DNA from: a virus
Length of the DNA: 29,863 nt
IMG/VR virus record: IMGVR_UViG_3300006810_000251
Span: 1 to 29,863 of that record
Reading direction: 5' to 3' (one strand)
Numbering within the stretch: the stretch's first letter is position 1; the number at the start of each line of letters is the position of its first letter. Shown here in pieces: positions 7,406 to 14,174 of this stretch. The notes under the pieces were generated by a model that was given only the letters and a program-made list of their open reading frames with translations, had not been told where the DNA came from and ran no database searches. Both the position numbers and the translations under genes were made by a program.

Positions 7406-9007
7406 TTAGAACGGGAGGCGGGAGGCCCTGATACGGCGGGCGCGGGAGGCGGTCAACAGCTTGTCCACGCGGACCCCCTTGGCCTGGACGGCCTGGTCCC
7501 TCCAGGAGGGAGGGATGTCGCGGAGACAACGGTAGGCCAGTGCGAGGGCCACCGCGGCGTCATCATACCCCCCGGCCGGTGCTTCTGGGGCCACCTTACC
7601 CGTTGATATCGTTAGGGAACGTAGCTCCAGCCAGGTCACGCGGTCCAGTATCTGGATGACGCCCAGGGCCTCCCGGAGCGTATCGAACGCGTCCAGCTTC
7701 GACTGGAGCGTGGTCACCCACGGCTTGCCCGTGGTCGGATGGCGCCACTGGTTCCGGTACCGCGTGTACCCCAGCTCCAGCAGGAAGGCGTGGCCGTGGT
7801 TGTTGGACTCGGCCAGGACCAGGGCGTGGTTGTACCGGGTCGCCACCTGGACGGCCCGGTGTGCCCACTGCGCTGGGGTCACCCGGTTGGACCTCTCCAC
7901 GTAGACAGGCTGGCGAGTGGCCACGGACACCACGGACAGGGCGCTGTAGTCCCCACCCACTCCTCCGCCGATGTCCACGCCCATCACGTAGAGGTCATGG
8001 GCGTGGGGCGCCTCAATCTCCCGGCCCCCATGCTTCCCCAGGGCCTGGTGTTCCACCACAGTGATGTCCTGCATTGTGGCGTCGTCGTAGTACCCGCCCT
8101 CCCGACCCAGGAAGCAATCGTCCAGGCACGCCGGGTACTCCCGCGCGAACTTGTGACGGCTGCCCAGCTGGCCCAGCTTCCGGCGCCTCCAGTGGAGCTG
8201 GCCACGGTCCAGGGCGTACCGCTCCTCCAGCGCCAGCTCCTCCTCCGTCAGCTCGAAGTCCTCCGGGACCATCTCCGGCGGGTCCCGGTACGCTGGGTGT
8301 TCCCACCACCACATGGTGAGGAGGTGCCAGCCGTTCTCCGGGGCGCCCTGGACCATGCGCGCAAAGTGGTCCCCGGGGGAGTTGGCTGTGGACTCTGCAA
8401 TCAACACGCCCTCCCCCACTGCCGCGTCTGCCTGGGCCAGGACCTCCTCCAAGTCTGGAGCGTACGCCGCCTCCGACACCAGGACGGCCGCTGGAGTAAA
8501 TGACCGGAGGCCAGTCTGGCTCCTCGAGGTGAAGGCCTGGAGGCTGGCGCCCGTGTCCCCGTACACGATGCGGTTCCGGGCCTGGGTCTTGATGGGCCGG
8601 CGGAGGAGCTGGGGCGGGTCCCGGAGCCAGCGGCGGCAGTCGTCCAGGAGCATGGACGCGGAGTCATCCCGCATGGAAACAACGGCGTGCATGGCCGCAT
8701 GGCGGGAGGTGTACGCCATGTGATGCAGTACGAACTTGGCCCCCGTCGTGGCCGCCACCTGGCGGGCCTTGATGACGGCTATCCGCGTGTGTCCAGCCTC
8801 CACCGCCTCGAAGATGCGGCGCTGCATCGGGAGGGGGTCGAAGGGGATGGGGCGCTTGGAGTCCTTGTCCTGGACGTGGTGGAGCTTGCAGAACACCGAA
8901 GGCGTGGCCACCAGCTTCCCCACGTCCTCCACCAGCTCCCTGGGGATGGTGCGCGGCAGGTACGGCCGGTTCACTGGAACAGGCCGGCCTGGCCATACCG
9001 GCCACAC
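7406..9007 (-). CDS. terL: Terminase large subunit
   Basis: A 533-residue packaging ATPase-nuclease from GTG 9007; no clear Shine-Dalgarno is visible, and the in-frame GTG at VNRPYLPR (residue 12) is an alternative start. Walker A-like IKARQVAATT lies at about 79-88, a Walker B-like AVLVSEAAY at 174-182, and the coupling motif LIAESTANS at 202-210. The RNase H-like nuclease domain supplies D345 in YVMGVDIGGG, E400 in LVLAESNNHG, and D482/D483 in AGGYDDAAV. Walker B has Ser before Glu instead of the usual Asp-Glu, a small oddity. It cuts concatemeric DNA and pumps it through the portal. Confidence 0.9.
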   Translation of the reverse strand: MWPVWPGRPVPVNRPYLPRTIPRELVEDVGKLVATPSVFCKLHHVQDKDSKRPIPFDPLPMQRRIFEAVEAGHTRIAVIKARQVAATTGAKFVLHHMAYTSRHAAMHAVVSMRDDSASMLLDDCRRWLRDPPQLLRRPIKTQARNRIVYGDTGASLQAFTSRSQTGLRSFTPAAVLVSEAAYAPDLEEVLAQADAAVGEGVLIAESTANSPGDHFARMVQGAPENGWHLLTMWWWEHPAYRDPPEMVPEDFELTEEELALEERYALDRGQLHWRRRKLGQLGSRHKFAREYPACLDDCFLGREGGYYDDATMQDITVVEHQALGKHGGREIEAPHAHDLYVMGVDIGGGVGGDYSALSVVSVATRQPVYVERSNRVTPAQWAHRAVQVATRYNHALVLAESNNHGHAFLLELGYTRYRNQWRHPTTGKPWVTTLQSKLDAFDTLREALGVIQILDRVTWLELRSLTISTGKVAPEAPAGGYDDAAVALALAYRCLRDIPPSWRDQAVQAKGVRVDKLLTASRARRIRASRLPF

Positions 9008-9038
9008 CTAAACAAAGGAAAACACAGAGGGTAGCCCA
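9008..9038 (-). other. Short AT-rich gap between small and large terminase genes
   Basis: This 31-base gap contains a run on the minus strand of mostly T and C (CTGTGTTTTCCTTTGTTTAG), unusual in this GC-rich genome, directly before the terL GTG. It holds no ORF and no clear ribosome-binding site for terL. It could be a minor promoter element, a pyrimidine-rich leader, or part of a packaging signal; nothing decides between these. Confidence 0.25.
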
Positions 9039-9404
9039 TCAGCTCACCAGTGTGAGCAGGTCCCGCAGCTCGGCCACGCCAGCGTCATCTGGCTGGACGG
9101 TCGCGTCCTCCACCTCCATGCCGGCCTCGAGCACGAACCGGGCAGCCAGGAGCTGGGTCTGCTTCCCCGTCCCTCGAAGGCAGGACGCCACGGCCTGGAT
9201 GGCCTCCGGGGTCAGCCTGTCCAGTTCCTGGCGGATGTCGAGGCGGGGGGGGGTCATCGTGGCGCGGTACTCCTCCCGGAGCGCTTGCACGTCCCAGCGC
9301 CTGGCGCTCTTGAGGGAACACAGCCCCCGTTCTACACAATCGTCAATGGTGCTGCCCAGCTCAAGGGCTTCACAGACGCGCAGCTGCGTCAATGACAGTG
9401 CCAT
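9039..9404 (-). CDS. terS: Probable terminase small subunit
   Basis: A 121-residue protein from ATG 9404 (MALSLTQLRVCEALELGSTI) with GGAAGG about eight bases upstream. The N-terminal ~50 residues look like a helix-turn-helix (ALELGSTIDDCVERGLCSLKSARRW). The middle and C-terminus are helical (TPEAIQAVASCLRGTGKQTQ, then LLAARFVLEAGMEVED), as in small terminases with an N-terminal DNA-binding part and a ring-forming core. It lies immediately upstream of terL. It would recognise the packaging site; the phased TGTCC array at 9410-9453 sits directly before its start codon. Identification rests on synteny and architecture. Confidence 0.65.
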   Translation of the reverse strand: MALSLTQLRVCEALELGSTIDDCVERGLCSLKSARRWDVQALREEYRATMTPPRLDIRQELDRLTPEAIQAVASCLRGTGKQTQLLAARFVLEAGMEVEDATVQPDDAGVAELRDLLTLVS

Positions 9405-9409
9405 GGGGA

Positions 9410-9453
9410 TGTCCTTCCCTGTCCCATTCTGTCCTGTGGTGTCCAAGCTGTCC
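9410..9453 (-). repeat. Five TGTCC/GGACA direct repeats at 10-base spacing
   Basis: TGTCC occurs on the plus strand at 9410, 9420, 9430, 9440 and 9449, so four of the five intervals are ten or nine bases and each copy lies on the same face of the helix. They fill the non-coding stretch directly upstream of the terS ATG (9404) and overlap its ribosome-binding site. TGTCC is a fairly common pentamer here, but five phased copies in 44 bases outside a gene stand out. They may be binding sites for the small terminase ring (a pac-like site) or for a transcription factor. Confidence 0.55.
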
Positions 9454-9484
9454 GGGGTGCAGGACTCTCACCGTAGCACGACGA

Positions 9485-9516
9485 AGGCCCCACCCAGCGG
9501 AAGCTAGGTGAGGCCT
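9485..9516 (-). terminator. Strong hairpin between methyltransferase and terS
   Basis: In leftward RNA, AGGCCTCACCTAGC pairs with GCTGGGTGGGGCCT around a four-base UUCC loop, giving a 14-bp stem with two U-G wobbles. It is followed by UUCGUCGUGC rather than a U run. It lies between the methyltransferase stop and terS, and could end or attenuate the methyltransferase transcript before the packaging/head genes. With the repeats at 9410-9453 it makes up the structured part of the 9405-9569 gap, which has no ORF. Confidence 0.5.
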
Positions 9517-9569
9517 GAGTACCCGGAGAGGGCGCCCCGTCTGGACGCCACGATACCCGCGGCAGCCTA

Positions 9570-10583
9570 TCACGTACCCGCCACCTCCATCAGGCGCTCA
9601 CCCACCACACAGGCCAGGGTAGGCGGAACAGCATTGCCCACGCACCGATAGCGGGCCGTCTTGGTGCGCGCTGCTTTCCATGGATGGTCTGCTGGGAAGT
9701 CCTGCAATCTCGCGCACTCCTCGACCGTTAGCCGGCGCCGTCCGGTGGCCATGGCGAGCGCATCACTGGCCCGGTCTGGACCACCTCGAAAAGTCCAGCC
9801 GCTTGCGGCGCTGGCTCGCGTGCCCTTCACCTCCTGCGCTGTGACTGTTGGCGCTGGCCTCAGAAGGTAGGCCGTCCCCTTGGTGCCAATGGTGGGCGCG
9901 GACTCGCTCACATGCCGGGGCATACCTGCGCCTGTCTCGCCTGCTGCTACCAGGCGGCCAGACGATAGCCCCAGCGCCTCACCCATGGACACCCATGGCC
10001 TGGTGAACATTCCAGGTCCATGGGTCCGCGCTGGTGGGGTCAGTGGCGCCGGGCCTGCCCACACGATGACCCGGCGCCGATGCTGTGGGACTCCGAAGTC
10101 CGCAGCGTCCAGCAACCACCAACCCACATGCGCGAACCGGGCGCGCAGGTCACCCATGATGGTGGCGCCGAAGTAGCACCTGGGGCACCTGTCAGGCTCT
10201 GGGTGCGGCTGCGGACAGATGCCCGTATGCGACAGCAGGCCCCGGACGTTCTCACCCATGAACCATGCAGGCTGGAACCGGTCAATGGCGTCCACGGTCC
10301 ACGGCCAGCCGTTCCGCTTGTCCTGGGCGCCCATCCGCAACCCGGCGGAGCTGAAAGGCTGACACGGCCAGCTGGACCACAGCAGGTCACACGATGGCCC
10401 CGCCACGCTCTGGATGGCGTCCAGATCTCGCACGTCCGCCTCCACCACAGGACCCAGGCCCGCAGCGCGCAACACGGCGCAGGCGTCCGGGTCCCTCTCC
10501 ACCAGTGCGAGGTGGTGAACCCCCGCAGCCTCCAGGCCAAGGGCAGCGCCGCCAGCTCCGGCGAAAAGCTCAATACACCTCAT
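9570..10583 (-). CDS. C5 cytosine-specific DNA methyltransferase
   Basis: A 337-residue protein from ATG 10583 (MRCIELFAGAGGAALGLEAA). The ordered motifs are all present: I FAGAGGAALG (7-16); IV with catalytic Cys74 in SWPCQPFSSAG; VI ENVRGL (111-116); VIII QHRRRVIVWAG (167-177). After a target-recognition region (about 185-270) come RLTVEECARLQDFP and CVGNAVPP (motifs IX/X). Between VI and VIII there is a Cys-rich stretch (C123, C133, C136 in CPQPHPEPDRCPRC) that may bind zinc. Its ATG overlaps the previous stop. No restriction endonuclease is adjacent, so it is probably a solitary methylase protecting phage DNA. The target cannot be read from sequence. Confidence 0.9.
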   Translation of the reverse strand: MRCIELFAGAGGAALGLEAAGVHHLALVERDPDACAVLRAAGLGPVVEADVRDLDAIQSVAGPSCDLLWSSWPCQPFSSAGLRMGAQDKRNGWPWTVDAIDRFQPAWFMGENVRGLLSHTGICPQPHPEPDRCPRCYFGATIMGDLRARFAHVGWWLLDAADFGVPQHRRRVIVWAGPAPLTPPARTHGPGMFTRPWVSMGEALGLSSGRLVAAGETGAGMPRHVSESAPTIGTKGTAYLLRPAPTVTAQEVKGTRASAASGWTFRGGPDRASDALAMATGRRRLTVEECARLQDFPADHPWKAARTKTARYRCVGNAVPPTLACVVGERLMEVAGT

Positions 10584-11179
10584 GGAATGGTGAACCTGGG
10601 CTTCCCGACGTTCCCGCGCGTGGTGGGTGGCTCCATGGCGGGCGCCCACCTCGTCCACTCCGGCCTGGCGCCCTTGGTCCCGTCGTCCACGTACAGGGCC
10701 AGGACCCCATCGTGGAACTCACTCTTGGCCTGCTGTCTCGCCGCGATGCTCTCCACCTCTCCACGGGTCAGCCGTTGCTGGTATCGCAACTGGGCACCGT
10801 GGAGGCGCTGCCCTCTCGGGCAGCCACAGGTGACAGCGTAGGTGCGGACCGTCTCCCTGCCCTTCCTTCTGGATGCGACATAGGCCCGCAGCTCCCCGGT
10901 CCCTTCACAGTACAGGCAACCCTCCGAGGCGGCCCGGATGCGCGCGTCCCTCTCCTGTCCGGCCTCCGCCACCATTGCCAGCCACGTCTTCCGCAGCTCC
11001 GCGGGCGTCGGCCGGTAGCTCGAGGAGGCCAGCTGGCGGGCCACCAGCTCCCCCGCCCTGTCCTCCGCCCCATCCAGCAGGGCCACGATGGTGGGCCCCA
11101 GGAGTTCCCGGTATTCCCTGGGGGTACCGGACCCAGGCAACGCTGACAGCTGATGAAGAAGCCGCTTATGCCGGGTCAT
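10580..11179 (-). CDS. Hypothetical zinc-binding protein
   Basis: A 199-residue protein from ATG 11179 (MTRHKRLLHQLSALPGSGTP); its TGA overlaps the methyltransferase ATG (ATGA). The N-terminal half is helical (REYRELLGPTIVALLDG; YRPTPAELRKTWLAMVAEA). A CLYCEGTGELRAYV ... YAVTCGCPRG pattern (about 119-160) resembles the DnaJ-type CxxCxGxG knuckle plus a second CxC pair, so it likely binds one zinc. Similar knuckles occur in phage replication and helicase-loading proteins, but there is no P-loop. Its position in the immunity/early part of the leftward unit would fit a replication-associated role. That is speculation. Confidence 0.6.
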   Translation of the reverse strand: MTRHKRLLHQLSALPGSGTPREYRELLGPTIVALLDGAEDRAGELVARQLASSSYRPTPAELRKTWLAMVAEAGQERDARIRAASEGCLYCEGTGELRAYVASRRKGRETVRTYAVTCGCPRGQRLHGAQLRYQQRLTRGEVESIAARQQAKSEFHDGVLALYVDDGTKGARPEWTRWAPAMEPPTTRGNVGKPRFTIP

Positions 11180-11382
11180 GCCACCCACCTGTTCTGGAGG
11201 GGCGCCAATCGCCTCCCCGCCGAACGTCCGTGGATGGAGAGCGGCAGCGCTGCCCCGCAGGGGGCCGCATGGTGCCACCGTCGTCTAGGTCTTTTGATAG
11301 TACCCAGGTGCGTCAAGCTGGGGACGCCAAGTCCGCGGAATGACGGGGGAAGGATTACCTGGGCCAGTGGCGCGCGGGTCAC
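11176..11382 (-). CDS. Possible small ORF joining repressor and zinc protein genes
   Basis: A 68-residue frame from GTG 11382 (VTRAPLAQVILPPSFRGLG) whose start overlaps the repressor stop (GTGA) and whose stop overlaps the next ATG (ATGA). This is exactly the coupling used elsewhere in the genome. Against it, the protein is Arg/Pro-rich and low-information (KRPRRRWHH) and resembles a shadow frame. The 200-base stretch also includes an AT-rich patch near 11283-11305 that could be a promoter. I cannot decide; if it is not a gene, this is an untranslated region of about 200 bases holding regulatory signals. Confidence 0.35.
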   Translation of the reverse strand: MTRAPLAQVILPPSFRGLGVPSLTHLGTIKRPRRRWHHAAPCGAALPLSIHGRSAGRRLAPLQNRWVA

Positions 11383-11639
11383 TCCTCACCAGCCAGCGGC
11401 GCCATGGGAGTCACGCCCACCACCCGAAGGGCCAGGTGGTCCAGGGGGACCTGGAGGGCATCCGCCAGCGCGGGCCAGGTGGCGCGGTCCGGGGTGCGCC
11501 GGCCGGTGGACCAGCGCCACACGGTCCGCCGGTCCGTGGGGGTCCCACCCTCCTGCATGAGGGTGGCGAGCCCAGAGGGACCAGACAGGCCCAGGGCGTG
11601 AATGCGGCGCTGGAGCCACTCGTGGAAGGGGGTTCCCAT
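11379..11639 (-). CDS. Xre/Cro-CI-type transcriptional repressor
   Basis: An 86-residue protein from ATG 11639 (MGTPFHEWLQRRIHALGLSG) with GGAG six bases upstream; longer upstream frames lack a good start. Residues about 18-70 form a helix-turn-helix of the Xre type: GPSGLATLMQEGG, recognition helix TDRRTVWRWSTGRRTP, then WPALADALQVPLDHL. There is no C-terminal peptidase or oligomerisation domain, so it resembles a Cro-like short regulator rather than a cleavable CI. It is divergent from the early operon across a region with two matching palindromes that are probable operators. It likely represses the rightward operon and its own gene. Confidence 0.8.
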   Translation of the reverse strand: MGTPFHEWLQRRIHALGLSGPSGLATLMQEGGTPTDRRTVWRWSTGRRTPDRATWPALADALQVPLDHLALRVVGVTPMAPLAGEE

Positions 11640-11660
11640 TTTCTTCTCCGTTCGTGTTGC

Positions 11661-11677
11661 GTCACCGCTCCGGTGAC
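11661..11677. promoter_or_regulatory. Palindromic operator candidate 1
   Basis: GTCACCG-CTC-CGGTGAC is a perfect 7-base inverted repeat around three bases (17 bp). It lies in the non-coding region between the divergent repressor gene and early operon. Its half-site GTCACC matches that of the second palindrome at 11694-11710, with the same total length. It is likely a binding site for the adjacent Xre-type repressor. Confidence 0.6.
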
Positions 11678-11680
11678 AAT

Positions 11681-11695
11681 ACCTGTGTAGCAGGT
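11681..11695. promoter_or_regulatory. Short inverted repeat between the two operator candidates
   Basis: ACCTG-TGTAG-CAGGT is a five-base inverted repeat filling the space between the 17-bp palindromes and just touching the second one. It could be a third weaker site with a different half-site, or chance. The start point of rightward transcription probably lies here, but no convincing -10/-35 pair is visible in the region. Confidence 0.3.
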
Positions 11696-11710
11696 CGCCG
11701 CGCTGGCGAC
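11694..11710. promoter_or_regulatory. Palindromic operator candidate 2
   Basis: GTCGCCG-CGC-TGGCGAC is a 17-bp near-perfect palindrome (half-site GTCGCC, extended to GGTCGCC..GGCGACC at 11693-11711). It has the same length as the site at 11661-11677, and its half-site differs in one base (GTCRCC consensus). The two centres are 33 bases apart, close to three helical turns, which would let repressor dimers sit on the same face. It lies just before the first early start codon. Confidence 0.6.
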
Positions 11711-11729
11711 CATGACAACGGGACAACAC

Positions 11730-11846
11730 ATGATTGCGAACCTTGGCCTCCTCCTCACCTGCCTGGGCGTCGTCGCCCTCCTGGCCGTCCCCCTGGCTGC
11801 GGCCTCCGACTACGTCGCCCATGTGGTGTACGGGGCGGACCAGTGA
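11730..11846 (+). CDS. Tiny membrane protein at head of early operon
   Basis: This gene is 38 residues from ATG 11730 (MIANLGLLLTCLGVVALLAV) with GGGA six bases upstream; the in-frame ATG at 11712 would add six residues. Residues about 2-28 are one hydrophobic helix (LLLTCLGVVALLAVPLAAA), so it probably spans the inner membrane with a short tail ASDYVAHVVYGADQ. Its TGA overlaps the GTG start of the next gene (GTGA). As the first gene after the operators it is expressed early. It could be a superinfection, host-takeover or toxin-like peptide, but nothing in the sequence tells. Codon use matches the neighbours. Confidence 0.55.
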   Translation: MIANLGLLLTCLGVVALLAVPLAAASDYVAHVVYGADQ

Positions 11847-12202
11847 ACCCGCGGGCCATCGGCTACCGCTTCACCGCCCTGGCCGCCCTCGGGGTGTCCA
11901 CTGTGGAGGACGTGTCCATCATGCCGTCCCCCGTGCGGCCGTCCACGCTGAACGTGCGCGTTCCCCTACTGGAGTGGCTGGGCGTCGTCCGCCACCTCAC
12001 GGACCTGGACCGTGGCGAGGTCCCCACGGGATGCGCTCGCCTGTCCCACAACCACGTCTGGTGTTCTGTGGACCTCGAGGAGGGGGCCATGCTGTCGAGC
12101 TACTGGCCACTGTCCCAGCTGGGTGAGGCGGAGGGGGTCCTGCGCCTCCTCGGTGTCACTGAGGTGGACGCCTGGCTGGCGTTGGCGGAGGTGGCGGCAT
12201 GA
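11843..12202 (+). CDS. Hypothetical early protein
   Basis: A 119-residue protein from GTG 11843 (VNPRAIGYRFTALAALGVST), overlapping the end of the membrane peptide. The longer upstream frame to 11654 runs through the control region and is not credible. The sequence has a compact alpha/beta appearance (TLNVRVPLLEWLGVVRHLTD; AMLSSYWPLSQLGEAEGVLR) with two Cys (CARLSHNHVWCS). The gene is coupled to ERF by a four-base overlap. I do not recognise a family; its position in the operon suggests early expression. Confidence 0.6.
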   Translation: MNPRAIGYRFTALAALGVSTVEDVSIMPSPVRPSTLNVRVPLLEWLGVVRHLTDLDRGEVPTGCARLSHNHVWCSVDLEEGAMLSSYWPLSQLGEAEGVLRLLGVTEVDAWLALAEVAA

Positions 12203-12888
12203 AGACCTCCGACACCATCAACGAACTGGCCGCGGCGCTGGCCAAGGCCCAGGCCTGTATGGGTCCCGCCATCAAGGGCGCCAAGAACCCACACTTCCGC
12301 AGCTCATACGCTGACCTGTCCAGCGTGGTGGAGGCCATCCGTGGCCCCTTCACCGCGGAGGGCCTGGGCTGGCTCCAGGCGCCCAGCGTCTCCACGGAGT
12401 CCGGCCTGGTCACCGTCACCACGCGCATCATTCACAGCTCCGGCCAGTGGGTGGAGGCGGCCGTGTCTGCCGTCCCTGGCCGTGGCGGGAAGGCGGACCT
12501 GTCTCCCCAGGCTGTGGGCTCCGCCATCACGTACCTGCGCCGCTACGGCCTCCAGGCCATGGCCGGCGTCCCCTCGGCCGATGACGACGGGGAGGGAGCG
12601 CAGGGCCGTGGGCGCCAGGCTCCCCAGCGTCCGCCACAGCGCCGCGCCCCGGCTCCAGCGCCCGCTCCGGCTCCTCCAGTCGAGTTCTCCAAGTGGACGG
12701 AGAAGGAACAGGCCCGGTTCTGCGCCAAGCTCGGGGACATGGGCCTGGAGTACGACGCCGTCGCGGCCTACTGCGAGTCCATCAAGCGTCCGCGCCCGTC
12801 CGTGATGGGTGAGGAGCGCCGCGCCCAGCTCCTGGCCTACCTGGGTGGCGCTGCGGACATTGTGGCCGGCCTCCAGGGTGCGGAGTGA
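12199..12888 (+). CDS. erf: ERF-family single-strand annealing protein
   Basis: A 229-residue protein from ATG 12199 (MKTSDTINELAAALAKAQAC) with GGAGG seven bases upstream. The ERF core is clear: KNPHFRSSYADLSSVVEAIR (about 29-48), then WVEAAVSAVPGRGG, then the family signature VGSAITYLRRYGLQAMAGV followed by ADDDGEG (106-133). A Pro/Ala/Arg linker (135-160) leads to a C-terminal segment. ERF proteins coat single-stranded DNA and pair complementary strands during phage recombination and circularisation. It sits with a RuvC-like resolvase gene in the same operon, making a compact recombination set. This fits a genome that lacks its own polymerase. Confidence 0.9.
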   Translation: MKTSDTINELAAALAKAQACMGPAIKGAKNPHFRSSYADLSSVVEAIRGPFTAEGLGWLQAPSVSTESGLVTVTTRIIHSSGQWVEAAVSAVPGRGGKADLSPQAVGSAITYLRRYGLQAMAGVPSADDDGEGAQGRGRQAPQRPPQRRAPAPAPAPAPPVEFSKWTEKEQARFCAKLGDMGLEYDAVAAYCESIKRPRPSVMGEERRAQLLAYLGGAADIVAGLQGAE

Positions 12889-13499
12889 GGCTGTGCGAGG
12901 TCCGCGGCTGTGTCTCCACGGCTGTGGGCCTCGTCACCATCAAGGCGCCAGCGTGGCGCGTGGCTGAATCGCGCCGGGTCTGCTCCCGGCATCACACGGA
13001 ACTGGGGCCACAGGCCCCGCAGGAGGCGAGCGTGGGGAAGGACAAGGTGTGCGTGGGGTGCAAGGCATCCGGGAAGCCCATCAGGGCGCGGGGGATGTGC
13101 GGGGCCTGCTACCAGAGCTGGCGGCTACACAAAAGGGCGGAGGAGGAGGAGGCGGCGGCTGTGGGCCTCGAGGTGGAACAGGCGCTGCGGGCGCTGCTGG
13201 CGGAGGTGGACCCGTTCCAGGCTCCCCTGGTGGCGGACCTGGCCCCGCTCCAGGTGGTGGCGGCCCTGCGGAAGGCCCACATGGACACCGTGGCCCGCTG
13301 GGCAGACAAGGCGGAGCGACTGGAGGCGGAAGTGTCCCAGGCTCACCACCAGACCGGGGACCGGATGGTGGTGGGCGCTGCCGCGACTGTGGCTGCGCGC
13401 GCTGCGGACGAGCTGGAGCCATGGTCCAGCCAGAAGGAGGCGGCCGTGGGCATGATGCTCCGCACCGTGGTGGACACCCTGGCCTCCGTGGCCGACTGA
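12885..13499 (+). CDS. Zinc-finger protein with coiled coil
   Basis: A 204-residue protein from GTG 12885, overlapping the ERF stop (GTGA). The N-terminus has C4-x4-C9 and C33-x2-H36, and a second cluster C56-x2-C59-x12-C72-x2-C75 (VCVGCKASGKPIRARGMCGACY), so two zinc sites are probable. The remaining 110 residues are helical and coiled-coil-like, rich in Ala and Glu (VVAALRKAHMDTVARWADKA). Such proteins often bind DNA or adapt another protein. It is in the recombination operon directly after ERF, and could be a DNA-binding accessory. No family name is recognised. Confidence 0.65.
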   Translation: MRLCEVRGCVSTAVGLVTIKAPAWRVAESRRVCSRHHTELGPQAPQEASVGKDKVCVGCKASGKPIRARGMCGACYQSWRLHKRAEEEEAAAVGLEVEQALRALLAEVDPFQAPLVADLAPLQVVAALRKAHMDTVARWADKAERLEAEVSQAHHQTGDRMVVGAAATVAARAADELEPWSSQKEAAVGMMLRTVVDTLASVAD

Positions 13500-13514
13500 C
13501 AAGTGGAGGACTCG

Positions 13515-14174
13515 ATGAACAAAGACATCATGGACGCTGTGATGGAGCTGCCGCGGAACCGCTGGCTTCTGCTCTCCAACGGCATGGCCCGGAGCGTGGC
13601 CGCGGCGCTGGGCACCAAGTACACCAACCACACGCTCCTGGACACGCCCCAGGGCCAGCTCCGGGTCCTCCGTATGGGCCGGGTGAGGCTGTCCAACCGG
13701 GGCGGCAGTTCGGACGTGTGGGCCTTCTGTGACCGCCAGCAGGCGCCAGCGAACCCGGCGTGGGACTCCATTGGCCGGCTGACCGTGGACAAGGCCACAC
13801 GGCTGGTGGAGGTCGAAGCGGCGCCCACCCAGGCCCCCCTCCTGTCCTCCTCGAGGGAGGCGAGCGCCCAGGCCGCTGCGGACCTGGCCCAGCTGGAAGA
13901 CGTAAAGCGTCGCCTGTTGGCCCAGAACGTGGAACTGTTCGCCAAGGCTGGAGGCCTCGAGGCGGAGCGGGACGCGCTGGTGGCCACCGTGCGGGAGCTG
14001 AAGAACGCGCCGAAGCTCGAGGGGGCGCGCGCTGACCTCCAGGATGATGTGGACGTGGCGCTGGACCTCCTGCGCGTGGTCGCCAGGATGGTGGACAGCT
14101 GGGACTCCACGGCTGGGCGTGTGGTGGCGTCCGTGGTGGGGTCCGCCATCAAGGCGCTGGAGGGGGAAGCATGA
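13515..14174 (+). CDS. Hypothetical coiled-coil protein
   Basis: A 219-residue protein from ATG 13515 (MNKDIMDAVMELPRNRWLLL), with GGAGG five bases before it. The first ~100 residues look globular (LLDTPQGQLRVLRMGRVRL). Residues about 105-175 are a long helix (LAQLEDVKRRLLAQNVELFAK, then LEAERDALVATVRELKNAPK), followed by an amphipathic C-terminal helix. No catalytic motif is visible. Its ATGA overlap with the next gene implies coupled translation. Family unknown; placement suggests an early DNA-metabolism or regulatory partner. Confidence 0.6.
   Translation: MNKDIMDAVMELPRNRWLLLSNGMARSVAAALGTKYTNHTLLDTPQGQLRVLRMGRVRLSNRGGSSDVWAFCDRQQAPANPAWDSIGRLTVDKATRLVEVEAAPTQAPLLSSSREASAQAAADLAQLEDVKRRLLAQNVELFAKAGGLEAERDALVATVRELKNAPKLEGARADLQDDVDVALDLLRVVARMVDSWDSTAGRVVASVVGSAIKALEGEA

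Noticed and set aside
5693-7606. Long plus-strand frame of 637 codons antisense to portal
   Set aside because: High-GC shadow of the portal gene; low-information protein with no start signal, while the opposite frame has clear portal features.
9240-9250. Run of eight to nine G near 9246 as a possible frameshift site
   Set aside because: It lies within the terS coding region and the frame continues intact on both sides; no alternative frame would make a plausible product.
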